Shown here: one piece after another, positions 25,076 to 39,200 of the stretch
Numbering within the stretch: position 1 is the first letter of the stretch
Layout of the letters: each line of letters starts with the position of its first letter
Assembly (NCBI GenBank): GCA_900708905.1
Contig: CAADRB010000055.1
Location: 271,038 to 335,037, forward strand
Length of the DNA: 64,000 nt
Source: Hymenolepis diminuta
Lineage: Eukaryota; Platyhelminthes; Cestoda; Cyclophyllidea; Hymenolepididae
Direction of reading: 5' to 3'
Notes under the pieces: model-generated
What the model was told of the DNA's origin: nothing
Seen by the model: only the letters and a program-made list of their open reading frames with translations
The model's database searches: none
Translations under genes and position numbers: made by a program

Positions 25076-27088
25076 CTGCTTCATTGCTGTTAGCCATTAC
25101 TCTAATCGCAGTAAGATCAAACGAACTTCACAAAATGAACTGACTTTTGAAACAACGAGATATGCTTCGTATTCCTGATTAGAAGATTTGAACAATTTGA
25201 TTATCTCATTCTAAGTGGCAATAAAATTGAGGGAAGCTTTCTGCTTCATTTAACTTGAAGTCGAGAGGAGTACTAACAAATTTTCTTACTATAGCAGAAC
25301 GTTGATTTTCATTAGTGATTGATATTAACGAAACAAGTTCGGCTAACAATCTGAGATTATTTCAGTAAAAAATAAGAAGGCATATGAAAGTTTTAAATGT
25401 GACTTAAGCAGGAGTGTCAAGTGATTGATACTAATGATGAGCAACTTGGAGGCCACCTTTTATCTCAAGGCAAAGCATAGCCTTGAATCGAGTTTGTCGA
25501 CATTAATTCCTGTTTCCATTAATACTCACATATTCATCATGTTAACTTCATATTTAACTAAGGCAATATGTGAAAATCTGTTCAGAAAACGAAATTCACA
25601 AATAATTTTATTAAGGAAATTAGTCAGGACCAGTTTAACTGAATATTCTGTAATTAACTTAAACAAAAATTAATTTTAGAGTTTCCTCAATCAACTAGTC
25701 TGATACGATTACCCATCGAATTCGAATAGCAGAATATTGAGAACTTTTCAACCAATAATATTATAAAACTTTATGCTAGTAGTCAATGGTCATTGGATGA
25801 TAGATTTTCGAATTGAGAGCATAGTTACTTAAAATATGAAACATTTTTTGACTTCGTAAGTGTCTGTAAATATATGGGATTTCAAATTATACAAGAATAG
25901 GATTTTTAAATAAAAAAATGCTATAGGAATTTCCACCAGTCTTAAAATTTACAATTAAATGTCACTATAATCCAGACGTTTGGGAGGGTAGTAGAATTCA
26001 CCACATTTATTGATGACGGTAGCAGTTAACCAAAGGCATCTAAGCAATTTCAAATTCACGAAGACTAGACGTGATAGTGCAGTGTACACTGGCTTCATTA
26101 TTTGAGTATATGGAATAAAAAAGTCAACCTGAATTAATCATTTCATCAGCTCAGATTAAATGAATGTGCGATCGATGTTCATTTTTGTGTGGAGTAGACG
26201 TTCCACTAATCGAGACAGGTTAACGTGGTAGAGCGCAGCAGCGGGGCGCAATAACAAAAAAGAGGTTGAAAGAATGGAAAAAATATGGGCGGCTTGCAAG
26301 CAAAATGAAACAGTTTTAAACTTAGTTGCAGTCGTCGATGGCTGATATAGCGAAATAATTTTACCAAAGATCTTAAATTCGATTTTAGACAGTCCAGTAT
26401 TAGTATACTAGCGTAACAATTTCACGATAAAGCGATGAAATTATTTATCAAAAACTATTACTAATACAATCAAGTAATTAATTGCGGTATAATTTATATG
26501 CCTTGCATACACCCTCTATGAACAAGATCCTTTTAAGGCTCTTGACCAATAAAAATCAATCCATATACAGACTGAAATTTTGTTTTGTAAATAGGCTAAG
26601 GGATAAGCTGATATTAACCTCAAAGTGATTATATCTGTTGGGGCATCTAAAGACTTTTTCACTGGATGCAAGGCAGTTAATTTTATTGGCGTTCAATGAC
26701 AAGAATCAAACTGAGTGCAATGTAAATAGTGTTAAATATTCACTATAAGTGAGTAAATTATACCGACATTTAATATTGATTAGTTAACTAAGATGTCAAT
26801 ACAAATGGTTAAGTGATTTAAAAGGGCTTTTATGGAGGTATTAAGAATAGAATGTTATGTCAATGACGTAAAAATGTAGGGATAACTAGGGATAATGGAG
26901 CAAATACGAATTATAAAACTCATTTTAAGACAGTTGTCTCTATTTTTAAAAAATGAAAAAAAATAATTGAATTACATAAATTTTAGCATGTTTCTGTTAT
27001 TTGCAGTAAAATTACCACATATATCTAGTAGTTATTGCTAGATTTTGTGCGCGTTTTATCTCCCATTGATCAACACACCGATTTCGGT

Positions 27089-27296
27089 ATGCCGTTTTGC
27101 AGGGGTCTAGCAACAAAGTCACGCGTTGCGGCCAATCTCACGGCACCTTCTAAGGGTCTCGTAGTTTTAACTGGAAATTCACATCCTGATCTCGTTAAGC
27201 GCATTTGTAAGCATCTCAACATCCCGCAATGCAAATGTGTGACCGCAAAACATTCCAACGGCGAAACTAAAGTTGACATTCAAGAGACTGTCCGAG
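27089..27296 (+). CDS. PRPSAP: PRPSAP exon 1
   Basis: Residues 1-69 plus one base, donor GTGAGA. It holds the first strands of the N-terminal domain ([13 protein letters not shown]) and [14 protein letters not shown], equivalent to NGETRVEIKESVRG in the human protein. A TTTTGCAG at 27095-27102, just inside the frame, resembles an acceptor and could offer an alternative 5' end. A better acceptor-like TTATTTGCAG lies at 26997-27006 ahead of the start. Confidence 0.88.
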
Positions 27297-30200
27297 GTGA
27301 GATAAAATATTCATCTCATTTTGGAATTATTTAAAGGCCGGGACGTTTACTTGATCCAAACTGGAGCCGATAAAGTCAATGACGATATTATGGAGATGCT
27401 AATTCTGGCCTTCGCATGCAAGGCTGCCTGTGCAAGACGTGTCATTCTCGTTATACCTTATCTTCCTTATTGCAAGCAAAATAAAATGCACAAACGTGGT
27501 TCAATTACTTGCAAACTTATTGCTCAATTGATCTGTTCAACAGGAATCGATCAGGTCATTACTATCGATCTCCACTCAAAAGAAATTCAAGGCTTCTTCG
27601 ACGTTCCTGTTGACAATCTACGTGCTTCTCCTTTCTTAATCCGCTATATTGTTGAAACAATTGCGGATCATCGCAACTGTGTCATCGTTGCTAAGGCCCC
27701 GAATAGCGTTGCTAGGGCTACTAGCTATGCTGAGCGTCTTCGTGTTTCTTTGGCCGTTATTCATGGTGTTGACCGAGAGGAAACTGAGCAAACAGACGGT
27801 CGTACTTCACCTCCTCTCATGGAAGGAGATATTAAGTGAGTTTCACTTTGTGCTCTGACTCAACCCACTAAATCTCTAAATATTTTGCCTTCCTCTTTGA
27901 AGAGACTGGGACACAAATGAAATGAATAGTGATTTCATGTCTCAAGATGGTGAGATCTTACGTATATCGAACATTGAGGCTGCTAGGTGGGTTTAAAACT
28001 GGTTTCCTAGTAGTTTATTTCTCTTAAAATTATTTTTTTTGTTGCATTTCGATTTCACTTAGGCTTCATTTTGGTGCTGTTTGATTATATTTCCTTTTGC
28101 TATATTTGTATCAGGTTGAAGAGATTTTCAAAACCTAAATACTTCGTAAGAAAATGGACTTATGAATTCATCATAAAATAAGTAGATTTATTTGGTAAGG
28201 TGGATTATCCCTCCATATCCTTCAATTTGTGCATATTATTTCCCATAATCTACTCATTCACATGTTTACGTATACGTTTACAGTCATATTTATGTCCTGG
28301 ATCTGCAATAATTTGCGTGAATTAACATTCATTAAACTATCCAAATCCGTTATGTTAACAGCGATTGATTTGGATAAAGGGGAAAATATCCTGATATCGT
28401 TCTTATGAAGAACTCCCATTTCCTCGTGCTGACCAAGATAAGTCGGTATGATCAGTCATATTCATCACTAGGTGTTAACTGATGAGCATTGATATAACCT
28501 CTGATTTAGTAACATGTATATTGGCAACTGCACCATATACTCATGGAAAGTTAGCAATATAAACTTTTTTCGAATGGAACGCAATGCGTTTTTTATTGAA
28601 TGTTGCAAGCATATCGTTAACAAAACCTGCTTCTGTTTATAATTGTCTTTATTAGCTATTTGGCGATTTTTTGTGCATTCCAACTTCATACAATTATTGC
28701 ATGGCAACTTCTACCATTGCTTTTCTGCACAAATCCATGCAATCTCTAACGAAGCTTTGAGTACCTAATTTCACTAATACACTCAATTATGTGCCTTAGA
28801 ATCAATAAATAAATTTTTTGATTATTTGTTAAGTTGATAGTTAAATAAATTTAATTTGCGCTCAACAGTGGCGACGGTGAGCAAGATGAAACTCCGCCTA
28901 AGCTGTCCACGCCGATCCGCAGAAAGCGTGAATCTGAATCAGTCAATTCAAGGTAAGGTCCTTCACCCTCATAGTTTTTCCTCCTTAATACAGCTATATT
29001 ATTTACTCTATATCACTTAGACAAGTCTTGATTTATGCTGGCATTAGGGATCTGTTGCTTGAAATTTCGGAGAATGGAGTCTGGAAACTTCGTTTTATGC
29101 AAACTTCTTGTATCACCTCAGCTACAGTTTGGATACAGTTATAATTAGGAAGGTAGATTAGTAATGCTTTCTTCTCGTACTCTGAGGTGTTCAATGGGGC
29201 CAGATTATTTCAGAAGATTATTTAGATTCTCAGATAAAGAGTTTTAATGGAGACGCTGAGGGTGATAATTGAGAATAAGTTTACTTGATTTCTTTCATTA
29301 CTCACTCCTTATTCTTTTCATAAGCGTAAGGGGGAAATAAACCTTGATTTATTGAGTACAAGTTATTTGAATGTTGTTATTCATACCCCATTGGTGGTGT
29401 GTACATGACAACTGATTAAGATTATTGGTTTGGAATTGTGTCTCTAGGCGCACCCTCCAAAATTTCCTCAATGCTATGTTGGTGTCGAGGATTTGGATCT
29501 TATATGGTCGGACTGACGACTGCTGGTTGATATTTGTTTTTGTTCTTTATAATAGAATTTGGTTTATGTTACCATTATTTACGGCAAGGCCAATAATTTA
29601 CAGCATTACATGGAACTTAAAGTTGATTTGGAATTTAGGTCTTCCGCTTTATACCATCGCTTTATAGTCTTATCTTAATATCAGGATTTGTCCCATGTTT
29701 TTGTGTGAATTCATGTTCGCAACATCCGGAGTTTATTGATCGATCGATTAAATTGAATGCTTGGGCAACTAATTCAGATACGTTTTTTCTAATGATTGGT
29801 TGATTTATTTAATTACGATCTGGAAGCAAATTCACCAATTTGTTATCAATAAAGTGCGATAAATACATGTAGTCTAATAGATTATGACAAATGATTGTGC
29901 ACTAAACTCCGCATTTTCATAGCTATAATTTATTTAACCAAATAACGAAGTACCCTTTGACGTTAACACGTACTCAGAAGATTCACATGTGGTACCTATG
30001 ATCCGTGTTCTATCTAACACGTTTTCGTGGCATGTTGGTCTGAGATAATTTCTTATAACTTTATTCCGTACGGTTTGATGCCGTTAGTTTTTAAAGTTAA
30101 ACGCTCAAAAGCAAATCAATGGTACTCGGTTTAAGTAAATATGTATATCGGAAAATCGCAAGAGCGTCAATATTTTTTTCTAACTTGGCACTATTGAATA

Positions 30201-33200
30201 CTAGTAATTTTCCATTTTTAAAATCTATTTTACCATGAACATTTAAGAATCGCTTGGTTTAGTATAACAGTCTACTTCGTTTGTCCCATGAAAATTCGGA
30301 AACGCAATTTAATTTTACCGTTTTCGTTTTCAGGGGTATTATTTCAACTTTAGTAATTCGTATGTCTTAAGTGTGTTCAGTTCTTACTCTCCGTCGGTTG
30401 TTTTGAACGGCTTTTCATGTTAAAACATTGCTACCTTTCGTTGATATTTTAAAATCATTGAAATATATTGACTTCATTTACCGTTTTCTATTCCTTTGCA
30501 GCAGTCAACTCGAGCCTGAACCGCTGACTTCCCCATTCGTACATAACATGCTTGGCTTCCTGCCAGCATTGCAAGAGAAGGAGAAGCCACCTCTCAATCT
30601 GGTGGGCAACGTGTTGGGCAAGATTGCTATCATTGTGGATGATATTGTTGAGGATGTCGATGATTATGTGACTGCGGCCGAGTTACTTCATTCTCGCGGC
30701 GCTTACAAGGTTAGTTAAGTCAGTGATATCGTATGAGAAGGTCTTTAATGTTGCCTTTATTGAAATCAGGGAGGAACGGCTTGACTATGAACACAGTATG
30801 TATTATGATCATTCTTTTATTCCTCTTGATTTAGCAAAATATCTTAGAATTTTCTATTTAGATGTATCCGCTTTGTGTCCCCCTGCAGATATCCTAGCTG
30901 GATTGACGACATATTCTTATATCAAGAACAGAAAATAGAGTGAAATGGTAGATATTTTTTGCTGTTGGCACCTAAAATGAATGGGAACATCCGCTCATGT
31001 AAAACACGCCTCGTTACAATTGTCTTAATCCAAATCAAATAAGAGATTGCGGTTTCGCTTACAAAGGTGGACAGTTGTTTATGGTTCGCTCATTATGGAA
31101 ATGTTATTCACATCCCGTTTCTAATGGTGCTCGTACAATACGTTACTGATATATATTCAATAATGCAATGATGAGTAAAGGGTATCGTTATAGATTGATG
31201 CCAATTTGAAAACGGTGGATCTAATTAAGCGAAACACGCGGACAAAGAGTAGAATTTCTTTTTTAATCTTTTAGCAAAAAACTCAGTTGCATAATGTCAC
31301 ATTGGACACTCGATGCCTTTTAGATTGTATGATGATTTCCGTTTGGACTTAAGCTTACCAAAGAATAAGAGAAAGTGCTAAAGTAAAACTGGTTAATCCG
31401 TTGCAGTAACAAAATGTAGAAGTTAACAAGCATCAGTTTCCAAGTTGTAGCAGGTAAGAGCAGTCCCAAAAAGTAGAATTCTAGGACTTGTGTGGCTATA
31501 TTGAATTGAATAAATCACGGTAAGGATTTAAGTGAATAAGAGAAATGAGGGAGAGTGGAGATGGCAGGAAAGCGGAGGAGGTGATAAATGACAGGCGTGT
31601 ATCTGCGTATCTGTAAGTATATGAGCGGAAATGAAGACGGTATATGGGTCACTTAGGCAGTGTGTGCAGTCTATTTTTAAATGTAACGGGACAGTTATGG
31701 AAAAAGGAAAATGGCTAAATTCGTCCAGACATGACAGATAAGGGTTTGAGTTAAAGGGATATAAGGGCGGAAAATCAACGTATTTTCATAAAGAATGTGA
31801 CTAAAGAGTAATTTTGGAAAAGACATATAGCCATTTATAGTTCATTGGCAGAGTTATTGAGGTCACCCCTATCGCTAGAACTGTTTTAAAATGGCCGGAA
31901 AGTCATTTCTCCTTATAGGCCGAAATGATTACGATTTGCGTAACTGCATCTCCAGTAATGGGCCGTCTTCAATGCTAACCATTTTTTTAATAGTTTTTTG
32001 ATATCTGCAATATCTGACAACGTTAAGGCATATGTTTTTCCTCTTGAACGTGCATTTTGTTAAGTTCTGGCAGTATCATTAATTTATCGTTCTCTCTGTT
32101 AACATGTGTTTTACAATCTATAAGTGCAATATCCGCAAGTCAGTTAGGCAGAAAACGAACTTTAATTATGACATTGAAATATACAAACGGTCTATTAATA
32201 TAAATATGCAAGTTTAAACAGTTCTAAATTTTATCATTCAAAATTCCTACTTACTGAGTAGATTTATCATTTATTATGCATTCTTAAACAACTGCGGTTC
32301 TTAGAATTGATCTAAAACATGAAGAACAAACGCATTTTTTTAACTCAAGATATATTTTCCTTTCTTATAAGAATAGTTCGCTGTCCCTTTAAATCATGAT
32401 GTCTCGCTATCATGTACGGTTAGCCATGATTACTTGGAAGTTTCCATTGGTATTTGTTCTCGATTTTGTTTCAATTTGTTTATTACCAATCCGTTTGTAT
32501 ACTTGGGTAGTGTAAGCCATCGAAGCCCTCTTTGAAAATTTACATTGGACTGAAAAGATTTAAGTAGTAGTTCAATTTTGATGTGACCAATGACTAAATC
32601 TGAATGAGTCAATTATCGGCGTAAACTTGTTCTTTTTTCTAATATTTATCGAAGTTATTTGTATCCCGCATATCCCTCATATAATTTCCATATTATCAAA
32701 GTTGCCTACGCATACGAGTCGATATTAATTATAGCCTTACACAGTTTATTGTGGGAATATAATTTAGGGTTTTGTGTTTGTCCTCCTCTCTTCCCGTGAC
32801 CACGACTTGACAATACACCACAATAACTAACCCCGAATTAATGTCTTTGGAGTCGCTCCTTTATTTTCCCTCAAACCCCCGAATTACTCTTTCCTACGGT
32901 ACGGTATTGGTAGTGTTAGAGAAATCCTCTTTTGGCCTTATCCTTCTCCCTCCGATCTGTTTTATTCAAACCTGCCTGCGGACTGATGTATATTACTCTG
33001 TGGGATTTCCTCAATATCAACTCTTATGTTGCAGCTAGTGTTGTTGAGCTTATAGCATTTGTTTTCGAAGCATTCCTGCGTACGTTTTTAGTTAGCTTAT
33101 TAATATTATGCACCCTTCTCGCTTACTTGTTTTATCTGCCTTTAGCCCGCTTATAGTAACAGTAATACCTTGCCATTTTAGTATCTTAGCTACTAATAAA

Positions 33201-36200
33201 TCCTTTCGTTGCTTTACGTTTTGTGCACTTTTGGCCAAAATAGACAAAATTATTTCCTACAGCAGTCAATAAAGTTTACGCAACACTGTTCACTAACTAC
33301 GTTCTTTTAATATTCATTTGAAGGTTATGGTTACTATTATTTGACCGGTAATCCTCTGAGACAAAAGTAAAAACTGTGAAGTTGTGCATGCGGACGATTC
33401 TTTATTTAGTTTTAACCAAGAAAAATGTATTGAACAGTCGATATAATGCTGGCTAAAATGACAGTTTTTAATGTTGATGTCCGCGCGACGCATATTGAAA
33501 TCACGAATGCGGTCATTTAAGGTTGCTTAAACGATAACGCTATTGGAATCTCAATTCATCTAAGATTCAGAACGAGTTTTATGTTTACATTAGGAGATAT
33601 ATTAAGTGTCTGGGAACACATGGAAATGCATGCAAGGTGAGTGGTGGTAGTAGTCCGTTCTGTGGATGACTTATAGTGAGCGGATTTGTTCTTATCCAAT
33701 CGAAATTCTGTGACTAGATCCCAAGGGGTGGGGATAACCAATTATCAAAATATAAGTGTATATTTATATACAACTTCCAGACTTAAAGAAGAGAAAGAGT
33801 AATATTGATGTCCTAATTTCAGTAAATACATTGAATTAGACTGAACTGTTAAAAATATTTCTTATTTGGTACGTAGGAGACATTAAACGAGCTTCAGATG
33901 CCGAATGAAAATTAGAGGGCATTGCTGTAGGCAAAAGAGAAATCACAAAGGAAGAATCTTATTGTATAATATTGCATCAGCTTTTCAAAATACGCACAAA
34001 TCAAGGCAAGCCTAACTGTGGATAAAATAAAACGTCAAATGTTCTTTCATTTCCATTCGAGTAGCATTTTAATGGGATTAAGGCGTTCTGCTGTTGATTC
34101 CCACGGCTCTCGTCGTTTCCGTATTAGAAGTCACAATCTGGACATATGATTTAATGCTATATTTATTCCTTGCGTAAGGTCTTAAAGTTTTCTCTCAAGT
34201 AAAATGAGTCAGCGACTCATTTTCGCGATATTATCACTCCAGGGGGAGGAGAGGAGGAGGGGGAAGAGGAATAATTTGGCCATAATTGGCAAGGAGCAGT
34301 TCGCGAGAGCGATTTTTTAAAATTTACTTTAATAGCGGAAGACTGCATGACTGGTAATCCTTTCCTACATATTCCTTGCTCAATGTTAAACTAAGTTATC
34401 AGGTGTTTGAAATTTATTTGACACGAATATTGCTTTAGATCAACTGTTAACATATATATGCATATATGTGAAATGATTGGTTTAATGGTTATTCAATAAT
34501 TCAACAATAGCGAGATTTCATATCCAGGCACGATAGTGGAAAATACCTAATCGAAAATCCAGTTCATGCGGGACGAAACTTGTGATTTCTGCTAAAGTGC
34601 ACCAAAGGCACGCGATTCAAATTCCTAACACAGCCTTTAAGGTGAATTCTTACATTAATTAAGAATCTAAGTCTGTATTTGCTATTTACTCTTTGAATCG
34701 AGTGTTCAATACTACTGTTTTCTCTACCCTTGAAGAGGTTATTTTATTTAACAACATCCTAGCTGAGCTATTTTTCAAGCTAATTTGAGTTAAGTGGGCT
34801 TTATGGACACGGAAACTGGTTCTGTCGATTATGTATTTCTTTTATGATCATTTAATCACTTAGTAGCTGTTGTTGCAGGCCTCGCTTCGGTTACTAGAAT
34901 AATAAAAGCAGGGTTTTATTGGTTTCTTGGGAGATATTTCCTTCCAACACTCGATTTTGAGGACTGGAGACTATTTATCTGCTCGGCTAAATATTTGGTT
35001 ATAAAAAGCAGGCTGGAGGCTTTCTGAATGTGTCAATTTTACTGAATTCCTTTCTTTACTATGAAATTGCAACATTTATAGTCTGATTATCGTATTTTTT
35101 ATTTTCGGTAAGGAGTTAAGAACAGAAAACTGTTTACAAAGACAAGGATTCTCCTTGTAAATTATATATTTTTTGGATTTATTATTATTACCATGACAAA
35201 GCAAGAAATTTGTATCAGTTTTATTAATGGGTGATAACAAATAAGTCTAATAAGACGTAAAAATAAGCTGGAAATGAAGTCAGTACATTACAAGTCCTAC
35301 TTTACTTGAAACTGGAGGCATTAAATTCTCCATTTGGGCGAATTCATTTGGTGATGTCGTGATGTTCTATCTTCATCAACTGACCACCAGGTTCATGGGC
35401 GATGTTATATCCACTTTATTCAGAGCTCGGTTGGTTGATTTATTTCCGTGGTTCGTCATGCCACTATTTATATCAGCCTTTTTTACAGCCAAGAGAGAAT
35501 AGGTTAGCTGCCATACATTTGAAGTAACACTATTCGTTATGGCTCACATTAGGTAATGATATATTTTCTTTACGCAGAGCTGATAGTGACTTCCTCTGTT
35601 ATTTGTCTGAAAAGAACTCGGAGAACGGAAAATCCGTCTTAGAAGGAAAAATCTACTGTTACGTTCTCTCATTTTGTTCTGGTTTAATTTGGTAATCAGT
35701 GCTGTGGATGTTACGATTGATATATTGCCTCTAGTTATTGAAGCATAGCTAGAATAATACAATTTTCCATGTTAAAGTTTAATGGGTTTTGTCTTTTCTC
35801 GGTAATTTCTATCTTTGATGGGCTTTTGATTACTGTAAGTCTGTACTTCAAGCCATCTCCAAAACTGGATATTTTCACTTTATGGCAAGTTTAACCTCCA
35901 AATTATAATTAGTTTGTCTTCGATTGATTCGAACAAGTTATGTCCAAACATTTTGTTCACATTGGGGCAAATTTTAGAAAAAAATAGATTTATATTTTTA
36001 AATTCCATTGCTTAAACTTTTTGTTGGGATTTTGGTGTGGTTTGAATGTAGATTATTGGACGTATTAATAGATGGGAGTTTATTTTTGTTTCTATAATTC
36101 AAATTAAGGGAAGACATTTTGAAGCTAATAACGGAAAACTCATTTCGCTGTTCTTGTAATCTGTATTTGGCATCAAGATTATTCAGGTTATGAAATTCTT

Positions 36201-39200
36201 TTTTCTCATGGGTATTTTTCATTAAGAGTTCTCCTATCGTAACAGTGAACACTTTAACTTCTTTTGTTTTATACTCTCAAATTTTCCGGAAGTTATTTCT
36301 TGCTTATTAGGAATCCTTCATGAATAGCTTTAGATCTATTTCTTTCCATTATTTGCTATTGAATTTCGTTTAAGTTAACTGAATTAAAGCAATGGAAAAG
36401 AAAAGAAATTAAAACGAAAAATTCCATATTTATTTAATTTAGCATCTGTTCTCAACATTGCAGGTCCAATTTTTTTTTTATAAAAACAGCGTTCTGCTCG
36501 CACACACCATAAATTATAGTCTTTCTTGTTTTCTTTCCACAGATTAGGTTTGACATGCACTTGAACAATTAGGATTGTGCCGTTGCCGTGTCCCCAATCT
36601 AGGCCATTACATCTGTGTGGGAAGAATGCGAAACATTCTTTACACTTTAAGCTTAAATCAATAGATGCAATTCCCAACGATTAGATTCAAAATTGGCAGG
36701 AACAGTAGTGGAGGCAGTAGTAGTCTGTCTACTTAAAAGTTCATGCACATCAATGTAACGAATTCGCCTCATTTCGCGTGTACTGAAGAATTATCAGTGC
36801 CCTCCCTGCAACTCATCGCCAATATATTTTATCCTCAAAGGGGTGTGGGAGGCCACAGTTAGCGCTTTCGTTCGGTTATAACAAATGAGTCACTTGCGTG
36901 TGAAACCCCTCTGCTGTAAAAAGTTCAAATCTTTAGTATTTAAAAATGGGATGCTTCAAACCACGACCTTATACAAATATTAGAATTAGAGTGCTGAAGT
37001 AATCAATGGAAGAAATTGGAAAGGTTGGAGAGCGTTAACATGGCGTTTGCACTGGTGATGCTGTGATTAATGTTTACGTGTGCCAAGTCAGAGGTCACGA
37101 GATCGTTGCGTGTATTCTCTGCATGTCCAATGGTTCTGGTTAATGCTAATCAACAAGGAGGTTACCGTAGTATGAGTTCCTTATAAGAGCGATTCCAGTA
37201 TACTTTCCACCTATCTAATTCAAGTGTTGTGAACATTTCCCTTAATGGCACTGTTAAATTTACAGGGAATGTTCAAACTTGGCTGGACTGTCTGGTTGTT
37301 CTTAATGGGTCGACCATTAAAATTCACTATCGCAAGACAATTTGGTAAAGCTGAGATAGGCAAGCTGTGAAATAACTGAAGTATGAAATAATGAGTACAA
37401 CCGACTTTCCTGACTATTTTTATTTAAAGTCAATATTATAAGAAATGTACAAGAGATTCCCTTTTTAAACTTAATGTCATTTGAGGACATTTCTGGAGAA
37501 ATAGCACCATGGTACCATCGATGAAATTACACCTCTACATCAATTTCAACCAGCGTGGTCGACAATATTCCTCACCGTATGTGGGCTGGTAAATATCAAA
37601 CCACTGGCTTGTAACTTCATGAACGTGTACATTTACTGGTACACCATTAACAACTATATGTCAATCATATCCTGTTTTTGAGGTCTTTTTGTATAAAATA
37701 CTTAAGCTTATTACTCCCTTTAATAGAGAATAGTTGGTACTGATACAGGTGTTGACCATATTTTCAGGCGTTCACTATCCGCTCGTTCTGTCAATCTATC
37801 CGATTCACCCTGACTCAAATCCTACCCTTATTTGGCTTTTATTTTTCGTTTATTGCCATTGATGGTAGGAAACAGAATTGCTTCCATTAGTCCACTGATA
37901 TCAGACACATTTTTCATCACAGTATTTAGCTGAAATTGAAACAGGGTATGCTGTAGTCTTTATAACCTACTGCGGTAAATAGAAATCTCGATTTGCATCA
38001 TTGTGGCAACGGGAGGCATCATCTTTAAAGATATTGGCAGTTGTACAGACGGTTGGGCTGTTATTATCATAGCTCCCTGATGCTGAAATACCATTATTTC
38101 TTTCGCTGAGTGCGTTCTGCTACCTCTATCCCCAATTGTCCCATCCACGTGTATTCCTTTCCCTCTCGTTAATTGAATCCCATCCCTTAAAAGCTAATGA
38201 AAGGAAGGCTGGAATCATTTAGCCCCTCTGCCCTATGTTCCGAATTTGTACTCTTACTAATGGAGTGGTAACAGCAGTACTTATTTTGTGGATAGTTAGG
38301 GAAGCCCTAACGTTATTTATTGAATGATTTTGGGAAGATTCCAACACAGGGACTGTTTACACATTGATTTCTTTATAAAGTTTCCACCAATCTCGATTTT
38401 TGTTCAGTAACTCATCTGCACTCATATACTGGACGTTCAATTGAATCGTTTCCGTTTTCGATGTTTCCATAAAACTCTCTAAGTCCATTAGGAGAAGGGT
38501 TCATAACATGTAGGTTGGAGGAAAATATTTTGAAGAAACTCTGAGAAACTAGTATTCTACCATTTCGCTTGTCAAACAAAATTAACTAGTGCAATTGTCA
38601 ATCCAGTTCGCTAGACATTGATTTCGTGACTTCGATAAAGTTATTAATGCCAGTTCTAAACCCAGGCCACCTTCAGTTCTCAAGTATTCTCTTATAATAT
38701 TCTTTAAGCCTCTGAGGATGATGAATGCCTAGTGCTGCTGGCAATGGTCTTTTTCTGTCATTTTTAATAGTTCTTTACTGCCTAAGACTAGTTTTATTCG
38801 TCTCCATTTTTGATAAACAAGTAATCTAAATATTTAATATTAGTTGAGTTTTACGCGGCTTCCTAATTTCTAACGTTATCGAACTTTAGACGTTATATCC
38901 AGTTCAAAAATGTGTTCACCTTTTTTTAGTGTTAGCAATGTTCAAGTTCTGGATATCTTAGATTGTTCAATAATACTTGTGATATATGGCAGTTAGTAAT
39001 AGTCATTAGTGGAATAACAGAAATACAATTTCTCCATTAGGTAGTTTGTTTGCCTTTTGCTAAAAATTGCGATTAAAAACTATCTATTTATGTTCTTTTG
39101 AATTATTGTACATTATAAATTGTAAAGATGAATACCAGAAGTTGCAAATAGTTAATTTCTTATACTTGCGATAGAAGGTACTACTAATTTCCTCATATTC

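Larger units (their letters stand above)
24140..27000. other. Non-coding stretch upstream of PRPSAP
   Basis: Apart from the dispersed repeat at 24.75-25.07 kb I see nothing coding. A small GC-rich patch at 26215-26250 contains GTGGTAGAGCGC, which could be a decayed SINE head or part of the PRPSAP promoter region; neither can be settled from sequence alone. Confidence 0.5.

Noticed and set aside
24736..25143. Open frame of 135 codons over dispersed-repeat copy A
   Set aside because: It runs through the microsatellite, and copy B does not preserve the frame; the similarity is at DNA level only.
34590..34625. tRNA-like B box (GATTCAAATTC)
   Set aside because: No A box at the right distance and no cloverleaf or acceptor stem.
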